DNA of 64,000 nucleotides from assembly GCA_947489685.1 (NCBI GenBank), contig CANLEM010000004.1, positions 372,001 through 436,000 on the forward strand, in the 5' to 3' direction. Positions 35,522 to 44,227 of this stretch are shown in pieces. Every line of letters begins with the position of its first letter. Position 1 is the first letter of the stretch. Made by a program: the position numbers and the translations under genes. The notes below the pieces were generated by a model. It was not told the origin of the DNA, did not search any database, and saw nothing but the letters and a program-made list of their open reading frames with translations. Source of the DNA: an uncultured Aquimarina sp. (GTDB taxonomy: Bacteria; Bacteroidota; Bacteroidia; Flavobacteriales; Flavobacteriaceae).

Positions 35522-35917
35522 CTAGATAAATTGATGCAGCACTTGTGGAGTTATTGCACTATGAGAAGAATGATGTACAGTTACACCGTTTCTAATCACA
35601 ATAAACTGCGGAGATTCATGAAAAACTTGAAACCTGGCCGCTATCTCTGAAGAAAGTTCTCTATAATTTAATAAATCCAAATAATAGAGATCTACCTGAT
35701 CACCTGTAAGGTCGAAACTACTTTCAAAGTTACGAATCACCATTTTACTGATTCCACAACGAGTAGAATGCTTGAAAATGGCTTGGGTTTTTCCTTTAGA
35801 GGCTTTTTCGATATCATCTAACTGTTCCATTGATGTTAATTTTTGCCAAGGCAATGCTTGTTTTTCTTCTTCGTTAGACTGTTCATCTGATCCAAATAGC
35901 TTTCCGAATATTCCCAT
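35522..35917 (-). CDS. ytxJ: Bacillithiol system redox-active protein YtxJ
   Basis: The 131-residue protein has a thioredoxin-like fold with a single-cysteine active site in STRCGISK. The C-terminal segment ESPQFIVIRNGVTVHHSSHS is typical of YtxJ, which is linked to the bacillithiol redox system by genomics in Firmicutes and Bacteroidota. It probably removes bacillithiol mixed disulfides in the cytosol. It implies that this organism makes bacillithiol. A TAAGTTTG box lies 25 bases upstream. Confidence 0.88.
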   Translation of the reverse strand: MGIFGKLFGSDEQSNEEEKQALPWQKLTSMEQLDDIEKASKGKTQAIFKHSTRCGISKMVIRNFESSFDLTGDQVDLYYLDLLNYRELSSEIAARFQVFHESPQFIVIRNGVTVHHSSHSAITPQVLHQFI

Positions 35918-35941
35918 TTTTCTTTTCCTTTAATTTATTTA

Positions 35942-35949
35942 CAAACTTA
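35942..35949 (-). promoter_or_regulatory. Putative -7 box for ytxJ
   Basis: TAAGTTTG on the minus strand matches TAnnTTTG, 25 bases upstream of the ATG at 35917. No clear -33 element. Confidence 0.45.
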
Positions 35950-36056
35950 AGTAAATGATTCCTATATTTAAGTAATTATCGTTTTTTCGTCGTTGCAACC
36001 TTAACAACATTACAATAAGCCAAAAAGTCAGTCAAATCAAGGGGTTGAAAGACATT

Positions 36057-36088
36057 TTGACACTTACACCAGATAGGAATACTATTTG
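36057..36088 (+). promoter_or_regulatory. Possible clpB promoter
   Basis: TTG at 36057-36059 and TACTATTTG at 36080-36088, separated by 20 bases, give Bacteroidota-like -33 and -7 elements; the -7 has one base more than TAnnTTTG. The ATG follows 31 bases on. No CIRCE-type heat-shock operator is visible. Confidence 0.35.
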
Positions 36089-36119
36089 ATTTTATTGATA
36101 TGAACTCAAAATAACGAAA

Positions 36120-38720
36120 ATGAATTTTAATAATTTCACTATAAAATCACAAGAAACCATACAGCAAGCGCAACAGCTCGCTCAAGGTTTTGGACATCAA
36201 CAAATCGAAAATGAGCACATTTTTAAAGCTATTTTTGATGTTGATGAAAATGTTCTCCCCTTTTTATTAAAAAAGTTGGACGTAAATCTTACTCTTTTGC
36301 AACAAGTTTTGGATAGCACATTAGAAAGTTTTCCTAAAGTAACTGGTGGTGAATTACAACTATCAAGAGAAGCCGGAAAATCCCTTAACGAAGCTAGTAT
36401 TATTGCCAAAAAAATGAATGATGAGTATGTTTCTATAGAACATTTGGTAATTGCTATTTTCAAATCTAAGAGTAAGATCTCGCAAATACTGAAAGATCAG
36501 GGCGTTACCGAAAAACACCTTACCGAGGCGATTAATGAGATTAGAAAAGGAGAACGGGTAACGTCACAAAATGCCGAAGAAACTTATCAAGCATTACATA
36601 AGTACGCAAAAAACCTAAATGACCTAGCCGAAAATGGCAAATTAGATCCAGTTATTGGTCGTGACGAAGAAATTCGTAGGATTTTACAAATTCTCTCTCG
36701 ACGTACCAAAAACAATCCTATGCTAATAGGTGAGCCTGGAGTTGGTAAAACGGCAATTGCAGAAGGACTAGCGCATAGAATTATCGCAGGTGATATCCCA
36801 GAAAACCTAAAAGACAAAAGGATATTCTCCCTGGATATGGGCGCACTAATCGCGGGTGCCAAATTTAAAGGAGAGTTTGAAGAACGATTAAAAGCTGTAG
36901 TCAAAGAAGTCACAACTAGCAATGGCGATATCGTATTATTTATAGATGAAATTCATACCCTGGTAGGAGCTGGCGGCGGTCAAGGTGCTATGGATGCCGC
37001 AAACATATTAAAACCAGCATTGGCTCGCGGAGAACTACGTGCTATTGGTGCTACAACTCTGGATGAATATCAAAAGTACTTTGAAAAAGATAAAGCGCTC
37101 GAGAGACGATTTCAAAAAGTTGTTGTTGATGAGCCCGATACCGAAAGTGCTATTTCTATTCTTAGAGGTATCAAAGAAAAATACGAAACTCATCATAAAG
37201 TACGTATAAAAGATGAAGCTATTATTGCTGCAGTAGAACTGTCGCAACGATATATTACGAACAGATTCTTACCGGACAAGGCTATTGATTTAATGGATGA
37301 AGCGGCTGCCAAGCTAAGAATGGAAATCAATTCTAAGCCCGAAGAGCTCGATGTATTGGATAGAAAAGTAATGCAGTTAGAAATCGAAATTGAAGCTATA
37401 AAACGAGAAAATGATGAAACCAAATTAAGAGTTCTAAATTCGGATCTGGCAAATGTAAAAGAAGAACGAAACGAGATATTTTCTAAATGGCAAAGCGAAA
37501 AAGAAGTTGTTGACGCCATACAAAGTACCAAACAAGATATAGAAGAATATAAACTCGAAGCAGAACGTGCAGAACGTAATGGTGATTATGGCAAAGTCGC
37601 AGAAATCCGATATGGTAAAATAAAGGAGTCGCAAGAAAAGCTTGAAGAGTTACAAAAACAATTAAATGAACAACAAAGCAGTTCTTCATTAATTAAAGAG
37701 GAAGTCACCAATGATGATATTGCAGAGGTTGTTGCCAAATGGACCGGAGTTCCTGTAACCAAAATGTTGCAAAGCGAACGAGAAAAACTTTTAGTTTTAG
37801 AAGAGGAACTTCAAAAACGCGTTGTGGGCCAAACCGAGGCAATACAAGCCGTAAGTGATGCGGTTAGAAGAAGTCGAGCAGGATTACAAGATCAAAAAAA
37901 ACCTATCGGTTCATTTTTATTTCTTGGAACAACTGGTGTTGGTAAAACAGAGCTGGCAAAAGCTTTGGCAGAATATCTTTTTAATGATGAAACGGCAATG
38001 ACTCGTATAGATATGAGTGAGTACCAAGAACGTCATGCGGTAAGCAGATTGGTTGGGGCACCTCCGGGATATGTTGGGTATGATGAAGGTGGGCAATTAA
38101 CCGAAGCTGTTAGAAGAAAACCATACTCTGTTGTACTACTTGATGAAATTGAAAAAGCACATCCAGATACGTTTAATGTTTTATTACAGGTCTTGGATGA
38201 AGGTAGACTTACAGATAATAAAGGCAGAACGGCTGATTTCAGGAATTCTATTATCATCATGACCAGTAATATGGGAAGTCATATTATTCAAGAAAAGCTC
38301 GAAGCTATTAAGGATATGGATACCGCAATGGAAGCCGCCAAGGTGGATGTGCTTGGTCTTTTAAAACAATCTGTTAGGCCAGAGTTTTTAAATAGAATTG
38401 ATGACATCGTAATGTTTTCTCCTCTAACAAAATCAAATATTAATGAAATTGTAAAACTTCAACTTTTACAAGTTTCGACAATGCTTAAAAAACAAAATAT
38501 CACTTTGGATGCTACCGATGAAGCTATAGATTACCTTTCAGAAAAAGGTTTTCAACCAGAGTTCGGAGCTAGACCTGTAAAACGAACCATCCAAAAGGAA
38601 GTGTTAAACAAGTTGTCAAAAGAAATCCTTGCCGGAAAAGTTTCGGTAGATAGCATAATTTTGTTGGATCAATTTGATGGTAATCTAGTATTTCGAAATC
38701 AGGAGAATTTAGTTTCTTAA
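36120..38720 (+). CDS. clpB: ATP-dependent disaggregase ClpB
   Basis: ClpB extracts polypeptides from aggregates together with DnaK. The 866-residue length is standard. The N-terminal Clp_N double repeat (residues 1-145) begins MNFNNFTIKSQETIQQAQQL. AAA domain 1 has GEPGVGKTAIAEGL and the Walker B FIDEIH. A long coiled coil follows (about residues 400-540, rich in KEERNEIF-type heptads). AAA domain 2 has GTTGVGKTELAKAL, the VLLDEIEKAH Walker B and the sensor arginine region NRIDDIVMF. The coiled coil separates it from ClpA/C. Confidence 0.97.
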   Translation: MNFNNFTIKSQETIQQAQQLAQGFGHQQIENEHIFKAIFDVDENVLPFLLKKLDVNLTLLQQVLDSTLESFPKVTGGELQLSREAGKSLNEASIIAKKMNDEYVSIEHLVIAIFKSKSKISQILKDQGVTEKHLTEAINEIRKGERVTSQNAEETYQALHKYAKNLNDLAENGKLDPVIGRDEEIRRILQILSRRTKNNPMLIGEPGVGKTAIAEGLAHRIIAGDIPENLKDKRIFSLDMGALIAGAKFKGEFEERLKAVVKEVTTSNGDIVLFIDEIHTLVGAGGGQGAMDAANILKPALARGELRAIGATTLDEYQKYFEKDKALERRFQKVVVDEPDTESAISILRGIKEKYETHHKVRIKDEAIIAAVELSQRYITNRFLPDKAIDLMDEAAAKLRMEINSKPEELDVLDRKVMQLEIEIEAIKRENDETKLRVLNSDLANVKEERNEIFSKWQSEKEVVDAIQSTKQDIEEYKLEAERAERNGDYGKVAEIRYGKIKESQEKLEELQKQLNEQQSSSSLIKEEVTNDDIAEVVAKWTGVPVTKMLQSEREKLLVLEEELQKRVVGQTEAIQAVSDAVRRSRAGLQDQKKPIGSFLFLGTTGVGKTELAKALAEYLFNDETAMTRIDMSEYQERHAVSRLVGAPPGYVGYDEGGQLTEAVRRKPYSVVLLDEIEKAHPDTFNVLLQVLDEGRLTDNKGRTADFRNSIIIMTSNMGSHIIQEKLEAIKDMDTAMEAAKVDVLGLLKQSVRPEFLNRIDDIVMFSPLTKSNINEIVKLQLLQVSTMLKKQNITLDATDEAIDYLSEKGFQPEFGARPVKRTIQKEVLNKLSKEILAGKVSVDSIILLDQFDGNLVFRNQENLVS

Positions 38721-38747
38721 CTCAAAAACTATATAAAATAAGCACTA

Positions 38748-38782
38748 AGAGCAATTGATTTGTATTAAAAATCAGTTGCTCT
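38748..38782 (+). terminator. Hairpin after clpB
   Basis: AGAGCAATTGATTT and AAATCAGTTGCTCT pair over 14 positions with one T-G wobble, followed by a short T-run. Likely terminator for clpB. Confidence 0.65.
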
Positions 38783-38931
38783 GCTATTTTAAATAAAAAA
38801 GCGAACAATTTTAAAAATGACCTAAATACCAATAAATTACGGTTTTACCGTAGATATTAACAGAATTATTCCTACAATGGTTAATAACTAAATCAAGAAA
38901 AAAAGATCGTTTTACTTACATTGCGTTCGCA

Positions 38932-39576
38932 ATGAAACCAACTATAGTATTACTTCTTCTGTGTACATGCCTTTGTTTTGGTCAAAACAAAAAGGGAGCC
39001 TTATCTGATATAAAAAATAAATATCAGTTAATAAGAGAATTAGTTGATACTAATGCATTAAGACAACATCATACAGATTATTCTTGCGAAGAGACTGCAG
39101 AGCGAGGAGCATTGAGTTTTTATTATAATGGTACCGAATTAAAACATATTGTACACACCTACACAAAAGGTCATGTAAAATATCGAGATGAATTTTATGT
39201 ATGGGATAATGAGTTGTTTTTTCAATATGCAATACACAATATTTGGTATAAGGATTATGAAAGAAGTAAATCCGGAAGATTACGAAAGGTAAATGTAACA
39301 CTTACACTAGAAGAACGCTTTTACTTCAAAAACAGAACAATTTTAAAATGCCAATTCAAAGATTTTGAAAATCGCAGCACAAATCCAAAAGCGCGTAAAA
39401 CACAATATGTTCGTAACAAGAATATAGGATGTGATCAAGCCCAAAAAGCATTAGAAAAATTTGATGTTTTACTGAAATATCAAGAATCCGAAATCGAAGA
39501 TGCTTGCAACTTACCAAAAAGTATTACCAATACCGAACCAAGCGAAGTTATTTACAATAATACAGGCCTTAATTAA
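38932..39576 (+). CDS. Secreted protein of unknown function
   Basis: The 214-residue protein starts with a signal peptide (MKPTIVLLLLCTCLCFGQ). The mature part has alternating hydrophobic strands (FYVWDNELFFQYAIHNIWYK, VTLTLEERFYFKNRTILKCQ) suggesting a small beta-rich fold. I do not recognise the family. Two or three cysteines outside the signal could form a disulfide. It stands alone between clpB and the TetR unit. Confidence 0.6.
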   Translation: MKPTIVLLLLCTCLCFGQNKKGALSDIKNKYQLIRELVDTNALRQHHTDYSCEETAERGALSFYYNGTELKHIVHTYTKGHVKYRDEFYVWDNELFFQYAIHNIWYKDYERSKSGRLRKVNVTLTLEERFYFKNRTILKCQFKDFENRSTNPKARKTQYVRNKNIGCDQAQKALEKFDVLLKYQESEIEDACNLPKSITNTEPSEVIYNNTGLN

Positions 39577-39625
39577 TTATCTCTTTTATGAATTTTGATA
39601 ATGGTAATAATATTTTTTATTTATC

Positions 39626-39649
39626 AAAATATACCAATTGGTATATTTT
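39626..39649. promoter_or_regulatory. TetR operator, perfect palindrome
   Basis: A 24-base perfect palindrome with core AATATACCAATTGGTATATT lies 31 bases upstream of the TetR ATG. It ends just before a TATATTTG -7 box, so a bound repressor would block the promoter. A second, one-mismatch copy lies before the next gene. Confidence 0.75.
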
Positions 39650-39652
39650 GTA

Positions 39653-39660
39653 TATATTTG
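39653..39660 (+). promoter_or_regulatory. Putative -7 box for the TetR gene
   Basis: TATATTTG matches TAnnTTTG, 20 bases before the ATG. It directly follows the operator palindrome. Confidence 0.5.
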
Positions 39661-39680
39661 TATTATAAATAGTAACTTTT

Positions 39681-40277
39681 ATGCTTACCAAAGCCGAACA
39701 AACTGCTGAATTTATTACCCAAACGGTAGCTCCCATTTTTAACAAAAATGGTTATGCAGCTACTAGCTTGAGTGATATAACCAAGGCTACCGGTTTAACC
39801 AAAGGCGCTATTTATGGTAATTTTAAAAATAAAGAAGAGCTCGCTATTGCTGCTTTTAGAATGACCGAAAAGAAAATGCTTAAGCGTATTGCGGATCATC
39901 AATCGTTAAGTGACTCCCCTATAGAACAATTATTTTTGGTTACTGATTTTTACAGAAATTATTATAATTATACTCAAGAAATTGGCGGTTGCCCTGTGAT
40001 TAATATGTCTATAGATTCGAAACATCAAAATGACATACTCTTTGAATACGCACAGTTTTCTATTAATAAAATTCAAAATAATGTTGCCAGACTTATAGAT
40101 GCTGGTAAAAAATTAGGAGAAATTAAATCAAGTATCGACTCTATGCAGTATGCCAAACGTTTATACTGTATGATTACCGGAGCTATTTTTATGACACATA
40201 CTATGGATGATAATAGTTATATGCTAGATACAATGGATCAGATCGATCAAATGATACAAAAAGAACTAAAACAATAA
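39681..40277 (+). CDS. TetR-family transcriptional repressor
   Basis: This 198-residue regulator has the usual N-terminal helix-turn-helix: AATSLSDITKATGLTKGAIY and NFKNKEELAIAAF. The C-terminal ligand-binding part is helical and variable. A palindromic operator overlapping its own promoter region and a second one before the downstream thioesterase suggest autoregulation plus control of that gene. The inducer could be a fatty-acyl compound given the thioesterase, but that is inference. Confidence 0.9.
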   Translation: MLTKAEQTAEFITQTVAPIFNKNGYAATSLSDITKATGLTKGAIYGNFKNKEELAIAAFRMTEKKMLKRIADHQSLSDSPIEQLFLVTDFYRNYYNYTQEIGGCPVINMSIDSKHQNDILFEYAQFSINKIQNNVARLIDAGKKLGEIKSSIDSMQYAKRLYCMITGAIFMTHTMDDNSYMLDTMDQIDQMIQKELKQ

Positions 40278-40290
40278 TTTTTTTAACTCA

Positions 40291-40314
40291 AAATATACCG
40301 ATTGGTATAATACA
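40291..40314. promoter_or_regulatory. Second TetR operator, upstream of thioesterase gene
   Basis: TATACCGATTGGTATA repeats the core of the operator at 39626-39649 with a single mismatch (G for A). It lies between the TetR gene and the thioesterase, 10 bases before the ATG. Confidence 0.7.
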
Positions 40315-40323
40315 TAAAAAACT

Positions 40324-40809
40324 ATGAAAACATTACCTAAAACATTAGAGAGCAAAGCCAAAATAAGGTTTCAGGATTGTGATCCTTTTAATCACCTTAA
40401 TAATGCCGCATATATTAATTATATGATTAATGCACGCGAAGATCAAATTGATCAGTATTATAAGCTTGATATATTTTCATTAGCCAAAACACAAGGCATA
40501 AGCTGGGTAGTAGGCTCGAATCAAATTGCTTACCTCAAACCCGCTTTACTTATGGAAGATGTAGTTATTGATTCGCAATTATTTCATTTTAACGAAAATC
40601 AATTACATGTCGAGATACGAATGTGGAACAAAGATAAAACCGAGCTTAAAGCAGTAATGTGGAGCACCTTTGTACATTTTAACTTGTTAAAACAAAAACG
40701 TTGGAATCATGATGAAAAATTAATGGCTCTATTTAAAAGTGTACTGCACCCTGTAGGCACAAAAAACTTTGAAGAAAGAATAGCACATCTAAAACCACAG
40801 AAAGTGTAA
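40324..40809 (+). CDS. Acyl-CoA thioesterase (4HBT hotdog fold)
   Basis: The 161-residue protein has the hotdog-fold pattern RFQDCDPFNHLNNAAYINYM, where the aspartate of the 4HBT family is expected to activate water. VVGSNQIAYLKPAL and WSTFVHFNLLKQKRW complete the sheet and helix. It should cleave acyl-CoA esters in the cytosol; the acyl chain is unknown. It is preceded by a TetR operator and probably repressed by the neighbouring TetR protein. Confidence 0.88.
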   Translation: MKTLPKTLESKAKIRFQDCDPFNHLNNAAYINYMINAREDQIDQYYKLDIFSLAKTQGISWVVGSNQIAYLKPALLMEDVVIDSQLFHFNENQLHVEIRMWNKDKTELKAVMWSTFVHFNLLKQKRWNHDEKLMALFKSVLHPVGTKNFEERIAHLKPQKV

Positions 40810-40864
40810 CACTTTATATTTTCTATCGTCTTATATAGACGTACAACCACTTAAATCTAACCAT

Positions 40865-40990
40865 ATGAAATCTTCTGGGGATCTAGGCTCCTCTAATAAA
40901 AAGAGAAGCTCTTATATTTATGTAGGTTTTTTTATTATAGCCATTCTTTCTATGATTGTTGTTATTTGGCAAACAGGAATGTTGGATTAA
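40865..40990 (+). CDS. Small single-pass membrane protein (41 residues)
   Basis: ATG at 40865 to TAA at 40990 gives MKSSGDLGSSNKKRSSYIYV followed by one membrane segment (GFFIIAILSMIVVIW) and a short tail ending GMLD. The lysine/arginine stretch before the segment fits cytoplasmic-side orientation. It lies nine bases before the SixA-like gene, so it may be translated with it. No family is recognised; small ORFs of this kind can occur by chance, but the positive-inside layout is supportive. Confidence 0.55.
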   Translation: MKSSGDLGSSNKKRSSYIYVGFFIIAILSMIVVIWQTGMLD

Positions 40991-40999
40991 TATGATTTT

Positions 41000-41509
41000 A
41001 TGAGACTACTATCTATTCTATTTGTTGTTTTCTTCTCATTTTCTGGTCTTGCTCAAGATATGGAAAAACAGGAGTTAACTACCAAGTATTTTTTTATACG
41101 ACATGCCGAAAAGGACTTAAGCGATCCTTCTAACCGGAATCCGGATTTGACCAACCAAGGGAAGGCAAGATCTATGAACTGGGCAAAAATGCTTGCAGAA
41201 ACCAAAATAGATCTGGTGTTTAGCACCGATTATAACAGAACTCGACAAACGGCCATGCCCATTGCAGAGGACCAAAATCAAGAAATAACATTCTATAATC
41301 CTAGAGATCTATATAATGAAAATTTTAAGCAAATTACTAAAGGAAAAACCTCTGTAATAGTTGGTCATAGCAATACGACACCATATTTTGTGAATAAAGT
41401 ATTAGGATACGACAAATACTCGGCAATAGACGAAAAAGTATATGGCAAATTATATATTGTTACCATAAAAGGAGGAACAATAACCGATACTATGCTTATT
41501 GTTAATTAA
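41000..41509 (+). CDS. Secreted histidine phosphatase superfamily protein (SixA-like)
   Basis: The 169-residue protein begins with a signal-like hydrophobic stretch (LLSILFVVFFSFSGLAQ). The catalytic motif RHAEKDLSD holds the nucleophilic histidine; GHSNTTPYFV holds the second histidine. LVFSTDYNRTRQTAMPIA carries the conserved arginine. It belongs to the short histidine-phosphatase branch that includes SixA. Unlike SixA it appears secreted, so the substrate is probably periplasmic. The end overlaps the convergent DUF6503-type gene by four bases. Confidence 0.85.
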   Translation: MRLLSILFVVFFSFSGLAQDMEKQELTTKYFFIRHAEKDLSDPSNRNPDLTNQGKARSMNWAKMLAETKIDLVFSTDYNRTRQTAMPIAEDQNQEITFYNPRDLYNENFKQITKGKTSVIVGHSNTTPYFVNKVLGYDKYSAIDEKVYGKLYIVTIKGGTITDTMLIVN

Positions 41510-42258
41510 CAACAATTCACATCGGTATGTACATAAACATCCTCTAATTCAATTTTTGATAATAGTTTAAGTTCTTTTTTTTCAAACAACTTATCCAAAT
41601 CGAATAGCGGCACTGTTAAATCATGTGTTTTGTAGTTATTATAGTCCGCAAAACGAATGCCGTTAACCATTCTAGGGTTATACGCCTCTCTAAAACGGAT
41701 TCCACCGCCATCTACAGCGTACTTATATGCCAAGTAATCTACGGTATATGTTTCTTTACGTATCCAATATAAAAATTCATCTTCAAAATCCGTTCCTCCA
41801 CCCTCTTTCTTAAAAGTGACTTTAATTTTGTGATAAGCAATTCCTTTTACGATAGATTCTCCTACCAATTCTTTTTGTACGGCTGGTGCATTAAGTCCAT
41901 AAGGTAAAGCTGCGAAGTAATGTACCGAATTAACACCATCACTTATTCTTGTAACCATAGAATCCACTACTTTAACCGGACAATTTTCAATAGTTCGCTC
42001 TAAACCAAAATTACTAACCACATCATGTATTAAACCATCTTCGGTACTTACATATCTTTCCAACTGATAGCTCCCCTTTTTTCTAGTGCTTTGATATTGT
42101 TTACCTCTAAAAGTAAAATGAATAATGGCATTATCGTACTTGGTTCCTCCTGCATTTTCTATTGCTTTATCTACAATTTTCTGCTCAGAAATTTGAAACG
42201 AAAGTATTGTAAAAGAAGTTAAAAGTAAGGGCACCCATAAAAACCAATATTTCTTCAT
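41506..42258 (-). CDS. Secreted protein of DUF6503 type
   Basis: The 250-residue protein has an N-terminal hydrophobic signal (FLWVPLLLTSFTILSFQ). The rest is beta-rich, with HFTFRGKQYQSTRKKGSYQL, FLYWIRKETYTVDYLAYKYA and GGGIRFREAYNPRMVNGIRF, the pattern of DUF6503 proteins found in flavobacteria and likely related to the LolA/LolB fold. It ends in two cysteines. Function unknown; perhaps envelope lipid or protein handling. Confidence 0.65.
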   Translation of the reverse strand: MKKYWFLWVPLLLTSFTILSFQISEQKIVDKAIENAGGTKYDNAIIHFTFRGKQYQSTRKKGSYQLERYVSTEDGLIHDVVSNFGLERTIENCPVKVVDSMVTRISDGVNSVHYFAALPYGLNAPAVQKELVGESIVKGIAYHKIKVTFKKEGGGTDFEDEFLYWIRKETYTVDYLAYKYAVDGGGIRFREAYNPRMVNGIRFADYNNYKTHDLTVPLFDLDKLFEKKELKLLSKIELEDVYVHTDVNCC

Positions 42259-42455
42259 AATTATAGTACTTTAAAACAGCGAAATTAAACTATATAACCT
42301 CAATAATTGTGACAATTTTGTTAAACTAATCAGTACTCAAAAATTCCCTTTTCCCTCATATATATTGGCTTTTCAGTATTTTTTTTCATGCTATTTTTTT
42401 AATTTTTAAAAAAGATAATTATTTTGCATATCCAAACATCCCAAATGAAAACGCT

Positions 42456-42812
42456 ATGAAACGAATACTCATACTTCTACTTTGCTGCGCCATGCAGTCG
42501 ATTATGGCTCAAGATGAAGGAGCATACCAAAAAGTCACTCAAACTTTTCAAGAGAATTTCAATGCTCAAAATGTAGATGTGATTTTTGATTTGTACACCA
42601 CCGAAATGCAAGAAGCAATGACCAAAGAAGGAGTTTCCCGTTTTGTAAATGGTTGTCATGAGCAATTTGGAAATTTAAAGAGTTTATCATTTATAGAAAC
42701 CGCTGAAGGAATTAATAGTTATACAGCCACGTTTGAAAAAATAAGCTTGGTAATGGAGCTACAACTTAGTGCCGAAGGTAAAATTTCGACTATTCAATTT
42801 CAGGAACCATAA
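42456..42812 (+). CDS. Small secreted protein, DUF3887-like
   Basis: Signal peptide MKRILILLLCCAMQSIMAQ, then about 99 mature residues. The pattern (VTQTFQENFNAQNVDVIFDL, SRFVNGCHEQFGNLKSLSFI, MELQLSAEGKISTIQFQ) resembles DUF3887, an NTF2-like small secreted domain. No catalytic residues. A hairpin follows before smpB. Confidence 0.65.
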   Translation: MKRILILLLCCAMQSIMAQDEGAYQKVTQTFQENFNAQNVDVIFDLYTTEMQEAMTKEGVSRFVNGCHEQFGNLKSLSFIETAEGINSYTATFEKISLVMELQLSAEGKISTIQFQEP

Positions 42813-42837
42813 AAAATTAAAATATTCATTTTTTATT

Positions 42838-42863
42838 CAAAGCTTTCTTTTCAGAAAGCTTTG
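42838..42863 (+). terminator. Hairpin between DUF3887-like gene and smpB
   Basis: CAAAGCTTTCT and AGAAAGCTTTG form a perfect 11-bp stem with loop TTTC. It is immediately before the smpB promoter box. The T-tail is short (TACTTTTG), so termination is likely but not certain. Confidence 0.55.
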
Positions 42864-42871
42864 TACTTTTG
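42864..42871 (+). promoter_or_regulatory. Putative -7 box for smpB
   Basis: TACTTTTG matches TAnnTTTG, 19 bases before the smpB ATG. The -33 region would lie inside the hairpin just upstream. Confidence 0.5.
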
Positions 42872-42890
42872 TAGGCGTTTATAATTACAG

Positions 42891-43349
42891 ATGAATCCAA
42901 ATAAGATCAACATATTAAATCGTAAAGCCAAATTCGAATACGAATTTCTGGATAAGTATACCGCAGGGATTAAACTTGCCGGAACAGAGATCAAAGCCAT
43001 TCGTGAAGGAAAAGCGAATATTGCCGAAAGCTTTTGTGAATTTAATAATAACGAGCTTTTTGTGATTAATATGCATGTTGAAGAATATTCGCATGCGACC
43101 TACTTTAATCACAAACCAAAAAGTGAACGCAAACTTCTTCTGAACAAGAAAGAGCTTAAAAAACTCGAAAAAGAGGTGAAAAATTCGGGTTTAACCATTA
43201 TTCCTACTCGATTATTTATAAACGATAGAGGGCTTGCCAAATTAGATATTGTATTAGCACGTGGTAAAAAAACATATGACAAACGTGAGACTATAAAAGA
43301 TCGTGATAATAAAAGAGCCTTGGATAGAATAAAAAAAGATTATAAATAA
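42891..43349 (+). CDS. smpB: SsrA-binding protein SmpB
   Basis: SmpB brings tmRNA to stalled ribosomes for trans-translation. The 152-residue protein has the family layout: LNRKAKFEYEFLDKYTAGIK, GTEIKAIREGKANIAESF, the RKLLLNKKELKKLEKEVKNS region and the basic C-terminal KRETIKDRDNKRALDRIKKD, which is needed in the ribosome decoding centre. Gene ssrA is not in this window. Confidence 0.97.
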   Translation: MNPNKINILNRKAKFEYEFLDKYTAGIKLAGTEIKAIREGKANIAESFCEFNNNELFVINMHVEEYSHATYFNHKPKSERKLLLNKKELKKLEKEVKNSGLTIIPTRLFINDRGLAKLDIVLARGKKTYDKRETIKDRDNKRALDRIKKDYK

Positions 43350-43355
43350 GTCGTA

Positions 43356-43997
43356 TTAATTCTTATTCTCAAGTAGAGGCACAAATCTAAATTCTCCAAA
43401 CTCGTGCTTTTCAAACTTTGTATCACTCTTACGAATAAAAAGAGTCATCACCTGCACATCATCACCAACAGGTATCACCAGTCGGCCATTAATTTTTAAC
43501 TGTCCTAACAAAGGTTTAGGTACATAAGGAGCTCCAGCGGTAACAATAATCCCATCGTACGGAGCATGCTCTTCTAGCCCCTTGTATCCATCTCCAAAAG
43601 ATAAATGTTTTGGCCGATATCCTAATTTGGATAAAAACAATTTCGTTTTTTTAAACAGTTCCTTTTGTCGTTCGATACTATATACCTTAGCTCCTATTTC
43701 GCATAACACAGCAGTTTGATAACCAGATCCCGTTCCTATTTCTAGGATATTTGCTCCTTTTTCAATCTGTAATAGCTCAGTCTGAAAAGCAACTGTATAC
43801 GGTTGAGAAATTGTTTGGTCTGCCGCTATAGGAAAAGCTTTGTCCTGATACGCATGATCTTCAAACCCCGAGTCCATAAATAAATGCCTGGGTATTTTAT
43901 TAATAGCAGATAAAACAGTTTTATCCTTGATTCCTTTTTTAATCAAAAGGTCAACCAACTGTTTTCTTTTTCCGGCATGTCTAAGGGTATCTTTCAC
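43356..43997 (-). CDS. pcm: Protein-L-isoaspartate O-methyltransferase
   Basis: The enzyme methylates isoaspartyl residues of damaged proteins with SAM. The 213-residue protein has the SAM-binding motif ILEIGTGSGYQTAVL, preceded by DQTISQPYTVAFQTELL, and GDGYKGLEEHAPYDGIIVTA further on. The start is GTG at 43997 (KDTLRHAGKRKQLVDLLIKK), with no usable ATG before the family sequence. It ends seven bases from smpB, convergent. Confidence 0.92.
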   Translation of the reverse strand: MKDTLRHAGKRKQLVDLLIKKGIKDKTVLSAINKIPRHLFMDSGFEDHAYQDKAFPIAADQTISQPYTVAFQTELLQIEKGANILEIGTGSGYQTAVLCEIGAKVYSIERQKELFKKTKLFLSKLGYRPKHLSFGDGYKGLEEHAPYDGIIVTAGAPYVPKPLLGQLKINGRLVIPVGDDVQVMTLFIRKSDTKFEKHEFGEFRFVPLLENKN

Positions 43998-44203
43998 TTT
44001 TATATGGGTTATTTAGCAGGCTAAAATTAAACAAACATTTTGTCTGATTATATTTTTTTACCGTAAAAATGTATTAAAAAAAATAAATCCTAAGTAATAT
44101 GATTATTCATGTCAAAAAACATAATAAAAAAGATATTTTTTTTGCCAGGAACTAAAATTTTGCTTTTTAGATATAATTAGGATTTAAAATTTATAAATAA
44201 TAC

Positions 44204-44211
44204 TATTTTTG
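44204..44211 (+). promoter_or_regulatory. Putative -7 box for the Gfo/Idh/MocA gene
   Basis: TATTTTTG matches TAnnTTTG, 16 bases before the ATG at 44228. The remainder of the 230-base intergenic region shows no further clear element. Confidence 0.5.
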
Positions 44212-44227
44212 TGTAAAATCTTGAATT

